Of a DNA stretch of 41,635 bases, positions 28,293 to 36,741 are shown piece after piece. Source of the stretch: Porticoccus sp. Its GTDB lineage: Bacteria > Pseudomonadota > Gammaproteobacteria > Pseudomonadales > Porticoccaceae. The notes under the pieces were generated by a model. It worked only from the letters and a program-made list of their open reading frames with translations, searched no databases and had not been told where the DNA came from. The DNA lies in NCBI GenBank assembly GCA_021773405.1, contig JAJFKD010000018.1:1-41635 (forward strand), written 5' to 3'. Numbering within the stretch: the stretch's first letter is position 1; each line of letters opens with the position of its first letter. The position numbers were made by a program, and so were the translations under genes.

Positions 28293-30017
28293 ATGTCTAA
28301 ACAGAAAGAAAATTCTACAGAACAAGAGCAGGAAGAGCTTTTGATTAAGGCCATGGAGGCAACTATTGCCTTAAACCCATTGGTCGGGGTCAGTTCTGAA
28401 GAATTAAAAAAAATCCTCAAGCAGACGGCTAAACAAGCGATTAAGCAGCCTTCTACCCTAGCCAAAAATAGTAAAAAATTGGCAGGAAAAGTAGTCGATA
28501 TCCTCAAGGGCACCGATAAGTTTGAAGAGCCTAAAGGCGATCGCCGTTTTGATGATCCTGCCTGGGAAGAAAGTGCCGTTTATCACCGATTAAAACAAGC
28601 CTATATAGCCTGGGACGAGTCTATGGGTGAGCTTGTTGACGATCTCAGTCTAGATACCACAGATGACCGTCGGGCCAAATTCTTTAAAGAAGTTGTTACC
28701 AGTTCATTGGCACCTACCAATTTTCTATTAAGTAACCCAAAAGCCATGCGAAAAGTGGTAGAGACTCGAGGCATGAGTTTGCTCAAGGGGTTACGTAATT
28801 ATGTCTATGATGTAAAAAACAACAATGCCATGCCCTCCCAAGTGGATACCAGCCAGTTTAAGGTGGGAGAAAATCTGGCAACTTCAGAAGGGGCTGTAGT
28901 TTTTCGCAATGAAGTTCTCGAATTAATTCAGTACAAGCCCCTCACTGCAAAAGTTTATAAGCGTCCATTGCTTATTATTCCCCCCCAGATTAATAAGTTT
29001 TATATCTATGATTTAAAGGCGGAAAAAAGCTTTATCCAATTTTGTTTGTCCCAAGGGTTCCAGGTTTTTGTTATTAGTTGGAAAAATCCAACATCTGAAA
29101 ATCGCCATTGGGGTATGAGTACCTATGTAGAGTCGGCCAGCGATGCAGTAAGTGCTATTTTAGATATCACGCGGAGTGATGATATTAATCTGGTAGGCGC
29201 CTGTGCTGGAGGCATTACAGCTTCTATCCTGTCCTATTGTTTAAATCAGGATGCCAATATAGTTAACAGCCTGAGTTTGTCCGTTTGTATGCTGAGTATG
29301 CATTCTAACGACATGGATCTAAATGCATTTACTTCTCCCGCAACATTGAAAGCCGCCAGAGCAAGCTCGCAGGAAAAGGGAGTGCTTGAGGGGGCCGAGC
29401 TGGCAAAAGTATTTAGCTGGATGCGACCAAATGATTTGGTGTGGAATTACCACGTAAATAACTATTTGATGGGGGAGGCCCCACCGGCTTTTGATTTATT
29501 GTTCTGGAACAGTGATTCAACCAATTTGCCCGCCCAACTACACAGTGATTTCCTCGATTTGTATGAAGAAAATTTGTTGTACAAAGGTGAGATGGAAGTG
29601 CTGGGCCAAAAGATTGACCTGGCAGAACTGGATTGCGATAAATACGTTACTGCGGGCCTAACAGACCATATTACGCCTTGGAAAGCGTGCTATAAAACGA
29701 CACAGTTTGTCGGTGGAGATATCCGTTTTATATTAAGTTCTAGTGGTCATATTCAGAGCTTGGTGACACCTGTACCAAATAAAGCAACGAATAAAATAAG
29801 TAATAAAAAAACAAAATATTTTTGTGCCGATAACCTACCGCCGTTAGCTGAAGATTGGTTGGAAGAAGCTGAGCAACATCCGGGCTCCTGGTGGGAGGAT
29901 TGGTCTATATGGTTGGCCAAGCGTTCAGGTGCAAAAAAACCAGCAAGAAAAACATTGGGAAACCCTCGTCATAAACCTATGGAAAACGCTCCTGGGACTT
30001 ACGTTTTTAATCGTTGA
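28293..30017 (+). CDS. phaC: Class I polyhydroxyalkanoate synthase
   Basis: PhaC polymerises 3-hydroxyacyl-CoA into polyester storage granules. The start is placed at the ATG at 28293, with GGGAG six bases upstream; an ATG two codons earlier has no room for a ribosome binding site. The 574 residues contain the PhaC N-terminal domain, then the alpha/beta-hydrolase core with the lipase-like box GACAGG (nucleophile Cys304), Asp458 in AGLTDHITPW and His486 in SSSGHIQS. PGSWWEDW and the terminal PGTYVFNR are typical of class I/II enzymes. It is followed by a MaoC-type hydratase gene. No phaA, phaB or phasin gene is nearby. Confidence 0.96.
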   Translation: MSKQKENSTEQEQEELLIKAMEATIALNPLVGVSSEELKKILKQTAKQAIKQPSTLAKNSKKLAGKVVDILKGTDKFEEPKGDRRFDDPAWEESAVYHRLKQAYIAWDESMGELVDDLSLDTTDDRRAKFFKEVVTSSLAPTNFLLSNPKAMRKVVETRGMSLLKGLRNYVYDVKNNNAMPSQVDTSQFKVGENLATSEGAVVFRNEVLELIQYKPLTAKVYKRPLLIIPPQINKFYIYDLKAEKSFIQFCLSQGFQVFVISWKNPTSENRHWGMSTYVESASDAVSAILDITRSDDINLVGACAGGITASILSYCLNQDANIVNSLSLSVCMLSMHSNDMDLNAFTSPATLKAARASSQEKGVLEGAELAKVFSWMRPNDLVWNYHVNNYLMGEAPPAFDLLFWNSDSTNLPAQLHSDFLDLYEENLLYKGEMEVLGQKIDLAELDCDKYVTAGLTDHITPWKACYKTTQFVGGDIRFILSSSGHIQSLVTPVPNKATNKISNKKTKYFCADNLPPLAEDWLEEAEQHPGSWWEDWSIWLAKRSGAKKPARKTLGNPRHKPMENAPGTYVFNR

Positions 30018-30090
30018 TACATATTCTTGTCTTAATTCTCTAGTAGATTTTCCTCATATACATTCTTAAAAAGGCTTAAGGGTATTGCGG

Positions 30091-30510
30091 ATGAACAGTC
30101 AACTCAGAGGTCAATCAAATTGGTTTACCATCAGCCAACAGAAAATTAATCAGTTCGCTGATGTAACATTGGATCATCAGTACTTACATGTTGACCCGGA
30201 ACGTGCAGCAAAAACACCGTTAGGTGGAACCGTTGCACATGGTTTTCTTTACCTCTCGTTGTTACCCCATTTAATGCTGGATGAACTCATGGCCCAGATA
30301 GGTGAAGTGACTATTTTGAACTATGGAGTAAATCGCCTGCGATTTATCACACCTGTTTATGCCGGAAGTAGCGTTCAGCTTAATTGGGTGTTGTTGTCCG
30401 ATAAAGTTAAGGGTGAAGGGCGGTTGTTGACTGTAGATATATCCATAAATATTAAGGATAAAAACAAACCCGCTCTGTTGGCCGAATGGCTACTCTATAT
30501 TCTGGATTAA
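30091..30510 (+). CDS. MaoC-like (R)-specific enoyl-CoA hydratase (PhaJ type)
   Basis: A 139-residue single hot-dog domain. The hydratase-2 motif is intact: FADVTLDHQYLHVDPERAA gives the catalytic Asp28/His33 pair, then TPLGGTVAHGFLYLSLLPHL and NYGVNRLRFITPVYAGSSVQ. Such enzymes make (R)-3-hydroxyacyl-CoA from beta-oxidation intermediates. Placement 73 bases after phaC suggests that it feeds the PHA synthase, although related MaoC proteins serve other pathways. The ATG at 30091 follows AAGGG at a good distance; the frame also has a TTG at 30085. It is convergent with the AraC-type regulator. Confidence 0.88.
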   Translation: MNSQLRGQSNWFTISQQKINQFADVTLDHQYLHVDPERAAKTPLGGTVAHGFLYLSLLPHLMLDELMAQIGEVTILNYGVNRLRFITPVYAGSSVQLNWVLLSDKVKGEGRLLTVDISINIKDKNKPALLAEWLLYILD

Positions 30511-30560
30511 TTTGGCTCAGGCCTTTTATACACTTAGTGCTATAAATGGAATTAGCAGAT

Positions 30561-31607
30561 TTAGTGGGTACTGAATAATTTAGCGCGTACGGTTTCTCGG
30601 TACTTTGATGGTGAGGTACCAAAATGCTGGCTAAATGTTTTGCTGAAAGATGCTGCATCCTGATAACCGCTGTGCGCTGCAATTTCTGAAATAGACAGGT
30701 TAGATTTTTGTAACAATTCACGGGCGTTATTCAAGCGGGTAGTTTGTAAATACTCCAAGGGTGTTTTTCCCAAAGCATTTTTAAAGCGGCGGTTAAATGT
30801 GCGGACACTAAAATCAAACTGCTCAGCGACATCCGATATTTTTACCGGCTTGCTGAAATTATCCTCAAACCAAATCTGTGCTTGAACCACCTGCTCATCA
30901 GGGTGTTCCTGAACATCATCAGAAAAATAACTGGTAGGCTCAAAAGTACTACGAATTTCGTGAAAAAAGTTACGTTCCACCTGCGTGGCAGCACCACGAC
31001 CATATAATCGCGCCACCAAATGCACCATCAATTCTGCCATCGCATTCACACTGGCGGCGCAATAAAGATTACCTGCTTGGGTAATAAAATACTGGCGCTT
31101 TAATTCAACCTCAGGGTAATCCTTTTGGAAGCGATCAAAATAATGCCAATGGGTTGTGGCAGGCTGATTATTTAATAGCCCTGCTTCTGCGAGAAAGCAA
31201 ACACCAGTACCTACCGCGATCATCACTGCACCCTGTTGGGCTTGTTGTTGTAACCAAGGGATATACCGTTGGTACTTTTTCAGTGCCGGGCGAGGGTTCC
31301 TCCACAAAGCTGGTAGGCTGATGATGTCACATTGATGCACCTCATCAATGCTTTTTGCAGGATTGATATAAAAACCAGAGGGCGATGCAACGGGGGTTTT
31401 ATCAATAGATAAGGTAAAAGCCTCTACACGACGGGTTTCTGGATTACCAGGACGTGCAGAGGCTTCAGCTGTTCGGAGCATCTCTACCGGCAGTGTGGCG
31501 CTGGTGCCTAATAAGTTGTCATACAGCAATGTAGCCACACGAAGAGGTGGCGATTCTTCCAGTGCCTTTTTATCTGTTGTTGGTTTAATAGCGATCTTTT
31601 TGGCCAT
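30561..31607 (-). CDS. GlxA-like AraC-family transcriptional regulator
   Basis: About 348 residues with two parts. The N-terminal half is a DJ-1/PfpI-like domain (LRVATLLYDNLLGTSATLPVEMLRTAE and AVGTGVCFLAEAGLLNNQPATTHW). The C-terminal 100 residues are a double AraC HTH (KISDVAEQFDFSVRTFNRRFK and SISEIAAHSGYQDAASFSKTFSQHFGTSPSKYR). The nucleophile-elbow position reads GTGVCFLAEAG, as in GlxA regulators. The start is uncertain: the ATG at 31607 fits the domain best but has no ribosome binding site, and the frame extends upstream to a TTG. It is divergent from fabY, with AATGACAAAA repeats between, and may control that gene or itself; this is inference. Confidence 0.88.
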   Translation of the reverse strand: MAKKIAIKPTTDKKALEESPPLRVATLLYDNLLGTSATLPVEMLRTAEASARPGNPETRRVEAFTLSIDKTPVASPSGFYINPAKSIDEVHQCDIISLPALWRNPRPALKKYQRYIPWLQQQAQQGAVMIAVGTGVCFLAEAGLLNNQPATTHWHYFDRFQKDYPEVELKRQYFITQAGNLYCAASVNAMAELMVHLVARLYGRGAATQVERNFFHEIRSTFEPTSYFSDDVQEHPDEQVVQAQIWFEDNFSKPVKISDVAEQFDFSVRTFNRRFKNALGKTPLEYLQTTRLNNARELLQKSNLSISEIAAHSGYQDAASFSKTFSQHFGTSPSKYRETVRAKLFSTH

Positions 31608-31639
31608 AATGACAAAATATATGTCTATAAATGACAAAA
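31608..31639. promoter_or_regulatory. Candidate operator: AATGACAAAA direct repeats
   Basis: AATGACAAAA occurs at 31608-31617 and again at 31630-31639, 22 bases apart, about two helical turns. This sits between the AraC-type regulator start and fabY. AraC-family proteins bind such direct repeats, so autoregulation or fabY control is plausible. There is no experimental or comparative support here. Confidence 0.3.
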
Positions 31640-31695
31640 ATCAATGTGCCTTGCCTGATAGACTGCCGAGTATTCATTAGAAGGATGCCGTATCA

Positions 31696-33597
31696 ATGCA
31701 AGCATTGCCTGTTATCGTAGGTTTTGGGGGCTATAACGCCGCAGGAAGAAGTTCTTCCCATCAGGCTTTTCGCCGAACAGTGCTGGAAGCACTCCCACCA
31801 CATGAACAGCAAAAAACAATTGTAGGCCTTGCCTGTTTGATGAAACTAGTTTCATGGGATGGTGAGAGCTATCGTGATGCTGATAATACGGCCCTTAATG
31901 CAGAACAAGTTGTTGCTCAGTTCGAAAATAAAGTACTTGAAGGTACTTTGATTCGTCGTTTGGAAAATGCCTTATTTGATCCGGCCAAAATCTATGGTCA
32001 CAAACGTGTGTACCTGGAGACAAAAAACGGTGACGGCATCACTTTTAAACTGAACAAGCGGGACTTACCTGAATCTATTCCAGAACATTGGGATGTGAAG
32101 TCCCTAGAAGGCAGTGCCTACGAAATTCATATTCAGGGTGTGGGTGAGTTCATGGTGCCGGTTTATTCAGAGCAAGAAGCAAAAGCCGCAGGGCAATTGC
32201 CTTCAGGCTTTGACCCGGCGGCACAATACAAATCCCGCTTTCATCCCCGTGGATTACAGCTGGCACTTTTAGGTGCTAGTGATGCATTGGAGTCTGTTGG
32301 CATTCCTTGGGATACCATTGCTGCCAGTGTTCGCCCAGATGAAATTGGTGTTTACTGCACCAGTATCATGGGGCAAGTGACAAAAGACGGCCTAGGTGGG
32401 TTATTACAGGGTCGTCTATTGGGTGAAAGAACAACCTCAAAACAGTATGCCATGGCGCTCAATACTATGCCGGCAGACTTTGTGAATGCCTATGTATTGG
32501 GCAGTATTGGACATACGGCGGCGATTACCGGTGCCTGTGCTTCCTTTTTATATGTTTTGCAATCAGCAGTACAAGATATTCGCAGTGGTCGCCGCAGGGT
32601 TGCCATTGTTGGCAGTGCCGAGGCCGGATTAACACCAGAGATTATGGCCGGGTTTACCAACATGGGCGCGCTGGGTACCGATGAAGGTTTGTGTAAGTTG
32701 GATGGTACGGAAACACCGGATTGGCGCCGAGCCAGTCGCCCATTTGGCGAAAACTGTGGTTTTAGTATTGGTGAAGGTGCTCAATATACTGTTCTGATGG
32801 ACGATGCATTAGCAATGGAGCTAGGTGCCGATATACATGGTGCCGTTACTGATGTTTTCGTCAATGCCGATGGCATCAAAAAGTCTATTTCTGCTCCTGG
32901 TGCGGGTAACTATGTTTCCTTTGCTAAGGCTGTCGCCTCGGCGGTTGTTATTGCCGGAGAAGAGTCGGTTAAAAAGCACAGCTTTATACATGCCCACGGC
33001 TCCAGTACACCCGCAAATCGGGTGACAGAATCAGAGATTTTTGACCGTGTCGCTAAAGCATTTGATATTCACGATTGGCCAGTTACGGCAGCAAAAGCTT
33101 TTGTTGGGCATTCATTAGCTGGGGCGAGTGGCGATCAGTTTGCCTTTGCATTGGGTACTTTTAAATACGATATCGTACCGGGCATTAAAACCGTCGATAA
33201 AATTGCAGAAGATGTACGTCAGGAGAGAATGCTTTTCCCACTAGAAGACCTTGATGTCAGCGATCGAAAAATGGATGTAGCCTTTATCAACTCAAAAGGC
33301 TTTGGTGGGAATAATGCCACTGCGGTTCTATTATCGCCCAATAAAGTAGAGCAAATGTTGTCCCGTCGTTATGGGCAAGCAATGTCGGATTATCAGCAAC
33401 GTAGAGAGCAAACCCGTAAAGCCGCAGCAGATTATTCAAGTCGAGCGGATAACGGAGAGGTCAATGTCGTTTATCGTTTTGGTGAGCCACTGATCGATGA
33501 AACAGGTATCGATATCAGCCAGGACGGCATCCATATGCCAGGTTATGAGCAAAACGTTGTGTTTGATAAAGCTAACCCCTGGAGCGATATGGGTTAA
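31696..33597 (+). CDS. fabY: FabY-type beta-ketoacyl-ACP synthase
   Basis: FabY is the atypical KAS I-like enzyme that starts fatty acid synthesis in Pseudomonas by condensing acetyl-CoA with malonyl-ACP, in place of FabH. The 633 residues begin LPVIVGFGGYNAAGRSSSHQ, match FabY length (about 630, far above FabB/FabF), and hold the Cys-His-His triad: GACAS Cys281, HAHGSS His434 and VGHSLAG His472. An extra N-terminal region of about 170 residues precedes the thiolase fold. AGAAGGA lies nine bases before the ATG. The assignment to FabY itself, rather than a paralogue, rests on recalled similarity. Confidence 0.85.
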   Translation: MQALPVIVGFGGYNAAGRSSSHQAFRRTVLEALPPHEQQKTIVGLACLMKLVSWDGESYRDADNTALNAEQVVAQFENKVLEGTLIRRLENALFDPAKIYGHKRVYLETKNGDGITFKLNKRDLPESIPEHWDVKSLEGSAYEIHIQGVGEFMVPVYSEQEAKAAGQLPSGFDPAAQYKSRFHPRGLQLALLGASDALESVGIPWDTIAASVRPDEIGVYCTSIMGQVTKDGLGGLLQGRLLGERTTSKQYAMALNTMPADFVNAYVLGSIGHTAAITGACASFLYVLQSAVQDIRSGRRRVAIVGSAEAGLTPEIMAGFTNMGALGTDEGLCKLDGTETPDWRRASRPFGENCGFSIGEGAQYTVLMDDALAMELGADIHGAVTDVFVNADGIKKSISAPGAGNYVSFAKAVASAVVIAGEESVKKHSFIHAHGSSTPANRVTESEIFDRVAKAFDIHDWPVTAAKAFVGHSLAGASGDQFAFALGTFKYDIVPGIKTVDKIAEDVRQERMLFPLEDLDVSDRKMDVAFINSKGFGGNNATAVLLSPNKVEQMLSRRYGQAMSDYQQRREQTRKAAADYSSRADNGEVNVVYRFGEPLIDETGIDISQDGIHMPGYEQNVVFDKANPWSDMG

Positions 33598-33638
33598 TTA
33601 AGGGTATGGCGTTAAGGCGTGGCTTGAACTCCGGAGAG

Positions 33639-34412
33639 TTAAATAAGTTCGTCGTCCAGGCTCAAACCTTTGGTAAATAGCTGAACCGGGTGCCCAATAT
33701 AAAAACCCTGGGCCCAGTCGCAGTCAAGCGTTTTGCAATGCTCCAGTTCCTGTTCCGTTTCAACACCTTCACCAATCACTTTCCGGCCTTGAATTTTGGC
33801 AATTCTAATGTCTCTTTCCAGCGCAGTTTTTGCCTGTTCAGATTCCAATGTTTTATGCAGTAAGGGGCGGGCGATTTTCAAGAAAGGTGTGTGCTCTTTA
33901 TCCAGGTGGACAGACACATCCGCTGCACGGTAATAAGGATTAGTTGCAAACCTCAAGCCGCTTCGCGCCAGCTTCATGCAGTTTGAATACATTTGTATGT
34001 ATTCCTGGCTGTTTAATTCACGGGGAGGGTTATTAATTTCAATGGCAATTTGTTTGCCTGTTTCTACCAGCGTTTGGAGTTTCTCTTGAAGCTCTTCTAG
34101 GTTCTCTTTTGCACACAAAGTGTAAGGAGACAAGTTGATGAAAAACACCTCCGTATCCACTTTATCGCAGACACTGCCAAGGCAGTTAAGGGCAAAAAAA
34201 TCAATGGCTGCTGTTTCTTTCGCTTCATTGGCCTGATCAATAATACCCTTGGCACTTTCTGGTGTTTTATCGGATGGCTTTTTTAATTGGGTGTAAATTT
34301 CAGAAGCACAGGTTTGTAATGAGTGAACATCCACAATTTTCTGGCCAGATAGAACAAACTTGGCATCGTGAATGTCAGAATCAGCTTGATCCGTTATAGC
34401 TTGGTCCGTCAT
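33639..34412 (-). CDS. Degenerate EAL-domain protein
   Basis: A 257-residue single EAL-like domain without membrane segments or other domains. The start is placed at the ATG at 34412 (MTDQAITDQ), with AGGAA upstream; a TTG at 34454 would add fourteen residues. Fold landmarks survive: FFINLSPYTL, IAIEINN, FLKIARPLL, VIGEGVETEQEL and WAQGFYIGHPV. The EAL tripeptide itself is gone (the segment reads IVDVHSLQTCA), and the DDFG metal loop is replaced by LRFATNPYYR. Cyclic-di-GMP hydrolysis is therefore unlikely; a binding or protein-interaction role is more probable. It is divergent from speA. Confidence 0.8.
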   Translation of the reverse strand: MTDQAITDQADSDIHDAKFVLSGQKIVDVHSLQTCASEIYTQLKKPSDKTPESAKGIIDQANEAKETAAIDFFALNCLGSVCDKVDTEVFFINLSPYTLCAKENLEELQEKLQTLVETGKQIAIEINNPPRELNSQEYIQMYSNCMKLARSGLRFATNPYYRAADVSVHLDKEHTPFLKIARPLLHKTLESEQAKTALERDIRIAKIQGRKVIGEGVETEQELEHCKTLDCDWAQGFYIGHPVQLFTKGLSLDDELI

Positions 34413-34803
34413 CTTATGTAGTTCCTGTTTAAGCCCACGCCAATATTTTTTCAAACTACTTTAGGCTGAGCTTAAATTCAACCAGAATTAGATAGATCAG
34501 TAAAAAGGCCGAAACTTTTTTATTGATATTGGTCATTACTAGTATCTTGTAGTGGTTAAATTATTCTTCCAAATCGTATGGTTTTTTGTGACAGTTGCGC
34601 CCCTGCAAGTGAACTCCTCGTTTGCGGGTAGATTTGCACGATTTTTATCATTGACTGAATTTCTATAAAAGTCTGTCTGGGTTCGGAGTCATGGCTACTC
34701 CGGTTGTTGGTACTACTCTTTGTTCATTCAGGGGGTACTGATGATGGCCTTGGTTAATCACAGTTGCTTCTTCTGATGGTGGTTTCCTTGGGAGGCTAGC
34801 ACT
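34413..34803. other. EAL gene to speA divergent intergenic region
   Basis: About 390 bases without a conventional gene. The right part holds an 11-codon leader ORF (34741-34776) with its own strong ribosome binding site and then the GGGAGG ribosome binding site of speA. A TTGACT and a TATAAA element lie at 34651 and 34664 but only seven bases apart, so they are not a normal promoter pair. The rest is AT-rich (34480-34570) and shows no RNA gene, terminator or repeat that I can identify. Confidence 0.5.
34741..34776 (+). CDS. Candidate leader peptide upstream of speA
   Basis: An 11-codon frame, M-M-A-L-V-N-H-S-C-F-F then TGA, follows a run AGGGGG (34730-34735) placed five to eight bases before its two ATG codons. 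It ends 27 bases before the TTG start of speA and is in the same frame as speA. Bases GCCTT (34747-34751) can pair with GGAGGC (34792-34796), part of the speA ribosome binding site, as a short stem. Leader peptides that sense polyamines or precursors are known for other polyamine genes (for example speFL). A role here is inference. Confidence 0.35.
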   Translation: MMALVNHSCFF

Positions 34804-36723
34804 TTGATACTTCATCGAAAATCCGACTGGTCAGTTGCTGATTCAGCAAGTTTATACGGCATTAATGACTGGGGTGCCGGTTACTTTGGTCTCTCCGATA
34901 AAGGTGAAATGACCGTTGTCACCGGAAAAAATAGCCAGCCGATAGAAATTTCCCTCATGGATATTGTGGCGGGTCTCGAAGAACGCGGCCATGCAATGCC
35001 AGTGCTGCTGCGCATCGAAAACCTGCTGGATGAACGTATTACCCGCCTCAACACAACCTTTGCCAGTGCCATTCGGGACTTTGGTTATCAGGGTGAATAC
35101 CGTGGTGTATTTCCCATCAAAGTGAATCAGCAATGCCATGTGGTGGAAGAGATTGCCAAATTTGGTGCCCAGTATCACCATGGCCTTGAAGCGGGCAGTA
35201 AAGCTGAACTGATTATTGCCATGTCCCACCTTCGTGATAGTGAAGCTTGCATCGTCTGTAATGGTTATAAAGATGCCGAATTTGTAGAGTTAGGTCTACA
35301 TGCCCGCAAACTGGGCCTCAAATGCTTCTTTGTCATTGAAACGCCCAGCGAACTGGCCATTATTCTGGAACAGTCAAAACGATTGGGGGTAGAGCCGCTT
35401 ATTGGTGTTCGGGTAAAACTGGCTGCTGAAGTAGAAGGCCACTGGTTTGGTGATGGGGGTGACCGCTCCCTGTTTGGCTTGACCACCAATCAATTGATGG
35501 ACGTGGTAGATCAGCTTAGGGATGCAGAGATGCTGCATTGCTTACAGTTAATGCATTATCACATCGGTTCTCAAATTCCCAATATTAGAAATATCCGTGA
35601 CGGCTTGCAGGAAGCCTGTCGTTACTATGTGGACCTAGTCAAAGAGGGAGCTCCTCTGGGTTATCTCGATCTCGGTGGTGGCTTGGCCGTGGACTACACC
35701 GGTGCCAAAACCAATGAGACCCACAGTAAAAACTACTCCATTGAAGAGTACTGTGTGGACATCGTCGAAACCATCGGTGAAGCGCTCAATAACAGCGGTG
35801 TTCCACACCCCACCATTATTACTGAATCCGGCCGTGCAACTGTGGCCTATTCATCGGTGCTGTTGTTTAACATCCTTGATGTTAGCCACTTTAAACCTCG
35901 TCCGCTGCCAGAGCGGTTGCCAGAACAGAGCAATGATTTTCTGCATAACCTCTGGGTGACACTTCAAGGTTTAACAGAGGAAAGCCTGCAAGAGTGCTTT
36001 AACGATGCTGTACATTATCGTGAAGAAGTCCGCCGTATGTTCCGCCAGGGGCAGATGCAGTTGCGGGAATTGGCGTTGGCAGAAAATATCTATCTTGAAA
36101 TTCTCCAGCGTACCCGTGAATTGCTACCCCAACTCAAGCGAGTGCCCCCAGAGTTGCAAAACCTCGATGAAGCACTGGCTGATATTTACTACGGCAACTT
36201 CAGCCTGTTTCAGTCGCTGCCCGATGCTTGGGCTATTGATCAAATCTTCCCTGTCATGCCGATTCATCGCTTAGATGAAAAGCCCACCAATAAAGCCGTG
36301 ATCGGTGATTTAACCTGTGACTCTGATGGCAAGCTGGACTTGTTTGCCAATGCAGATGGTGAATCACACACCTTACCCTTGCACGAATTGAACGAAGGGG
36401 AGGAATACTACATGGGTGCATTCTTGGTGGGTGCCTATCAGGAAACTCTGGGTGATTTGCATAACTTGTTCGGCGACACCCATGTGGCCAGTGTTCGTAT
36501 CGATAATGATGGCCAGTTTGAGTTTGTGGAAGAAATTCAGGGTGACACCATTGGAGATGTACTGAGCTATGTGGAATACAGCCCCAAAGAGCTCTATGAA
36601 CAATTCCGAGTAAATGCAGAAGCCTCGGTAAAATCTGGGTGGATCACAGCAGTGGAACGTCGGCAGATGCTGCAAACATTCAGTAATAGCCTGAATGGAT
36701 ACACTTACTTTGAACGTGACTAA
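34804..36723 (+). CDS. speA: Biosynthetic arginine decarboxylase
   Basis: SpeA converts arginine to agmatine with PLP and Mg2+, the first step of polyamine synthesis by the arginine route. The 639 residues match the fold-III family: YGINDWGAGYFGLSDKGE at the N-terminus, the PLP lysine Lys106 in PIKVNQQ, GLEAGSKAEL, HYHIGSQIPNIR, the glycine-rich LDLGGGLAVDY, ESGRA, and the catalytic Cys505 in DLTCDSDG. The start codon is TTG at 34804, nine bases after GGGAGG; no ATG lies in frame nearby without an intervening stop. It is 18 bases ahead of the dehydrogenase gene, so the two form an operon. Confidence 0.96.
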   Translation: MILHRKSDWSVADSASLYGINDWGAGYFGLSDKGEMTVVTGKNSQPIEISLMDIVAGLEERGHAMPVLLRIENLLDERITRLNTTFASAIRDFGYQGEYRGVFPIKVNQQCHVVEEIAKFGAQYHHGLEAGSKAELIIAMSHLRDSEACIVCNGYKDAEFVELGLHARKLGLKCFFVIETPSELAIILEQSKRLGVEPLIGVRVKLAAEVEGHWFGDGGDRSLFGLTTNQLMDVVDQLRDAEMLHCLQLMHYHIGSQIPNIRNIRDGLQEACRYYVDLVKEGAPLGYLDLGGGLAVDYTGAKTNETHSKNYSIEEYCVDIVETIGEALNNSGVPHPTIITESGRATVAYSSVLLFNILDVSHFKPRPLPERLPEQSNDFLHNLWVTLQGLTEESLQECFNDAVHYREEVRRMFRQGQMQLRELALAENIYLEILQRTRELLPQLKRVPPELQNLDEALADIYYGNFSLFQSLPDAWAIDQIFPVMPIHRLDEKPTNKAVIGDLTCDSDGKLDLFANADGESHTLPLHELNEGEEYYMGAFLVGAYQETLGDLHNLFGDTHVASVRIDNDGQFEFVEEIQGDTIGDVLSYVEYSPKELYEQFRVNAEASVKSGWITAVERRQMLQTFSNSLNGYTYFERD

Positions 36724-36741
36724 TTCGTTAGAGAAAAAACT

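Noticed and set aside
33615-33645. AACTC-CGGA-GAGTT as a terminator between fabY and the EAL gene
   Set aside because: A five-base stem without a T-run is too weak to call.
34651-34669. TTGACT and TATAAA as the speA promoter
   Set aside because: The spacer is seven bases, too short for a sigma-70 promoter.
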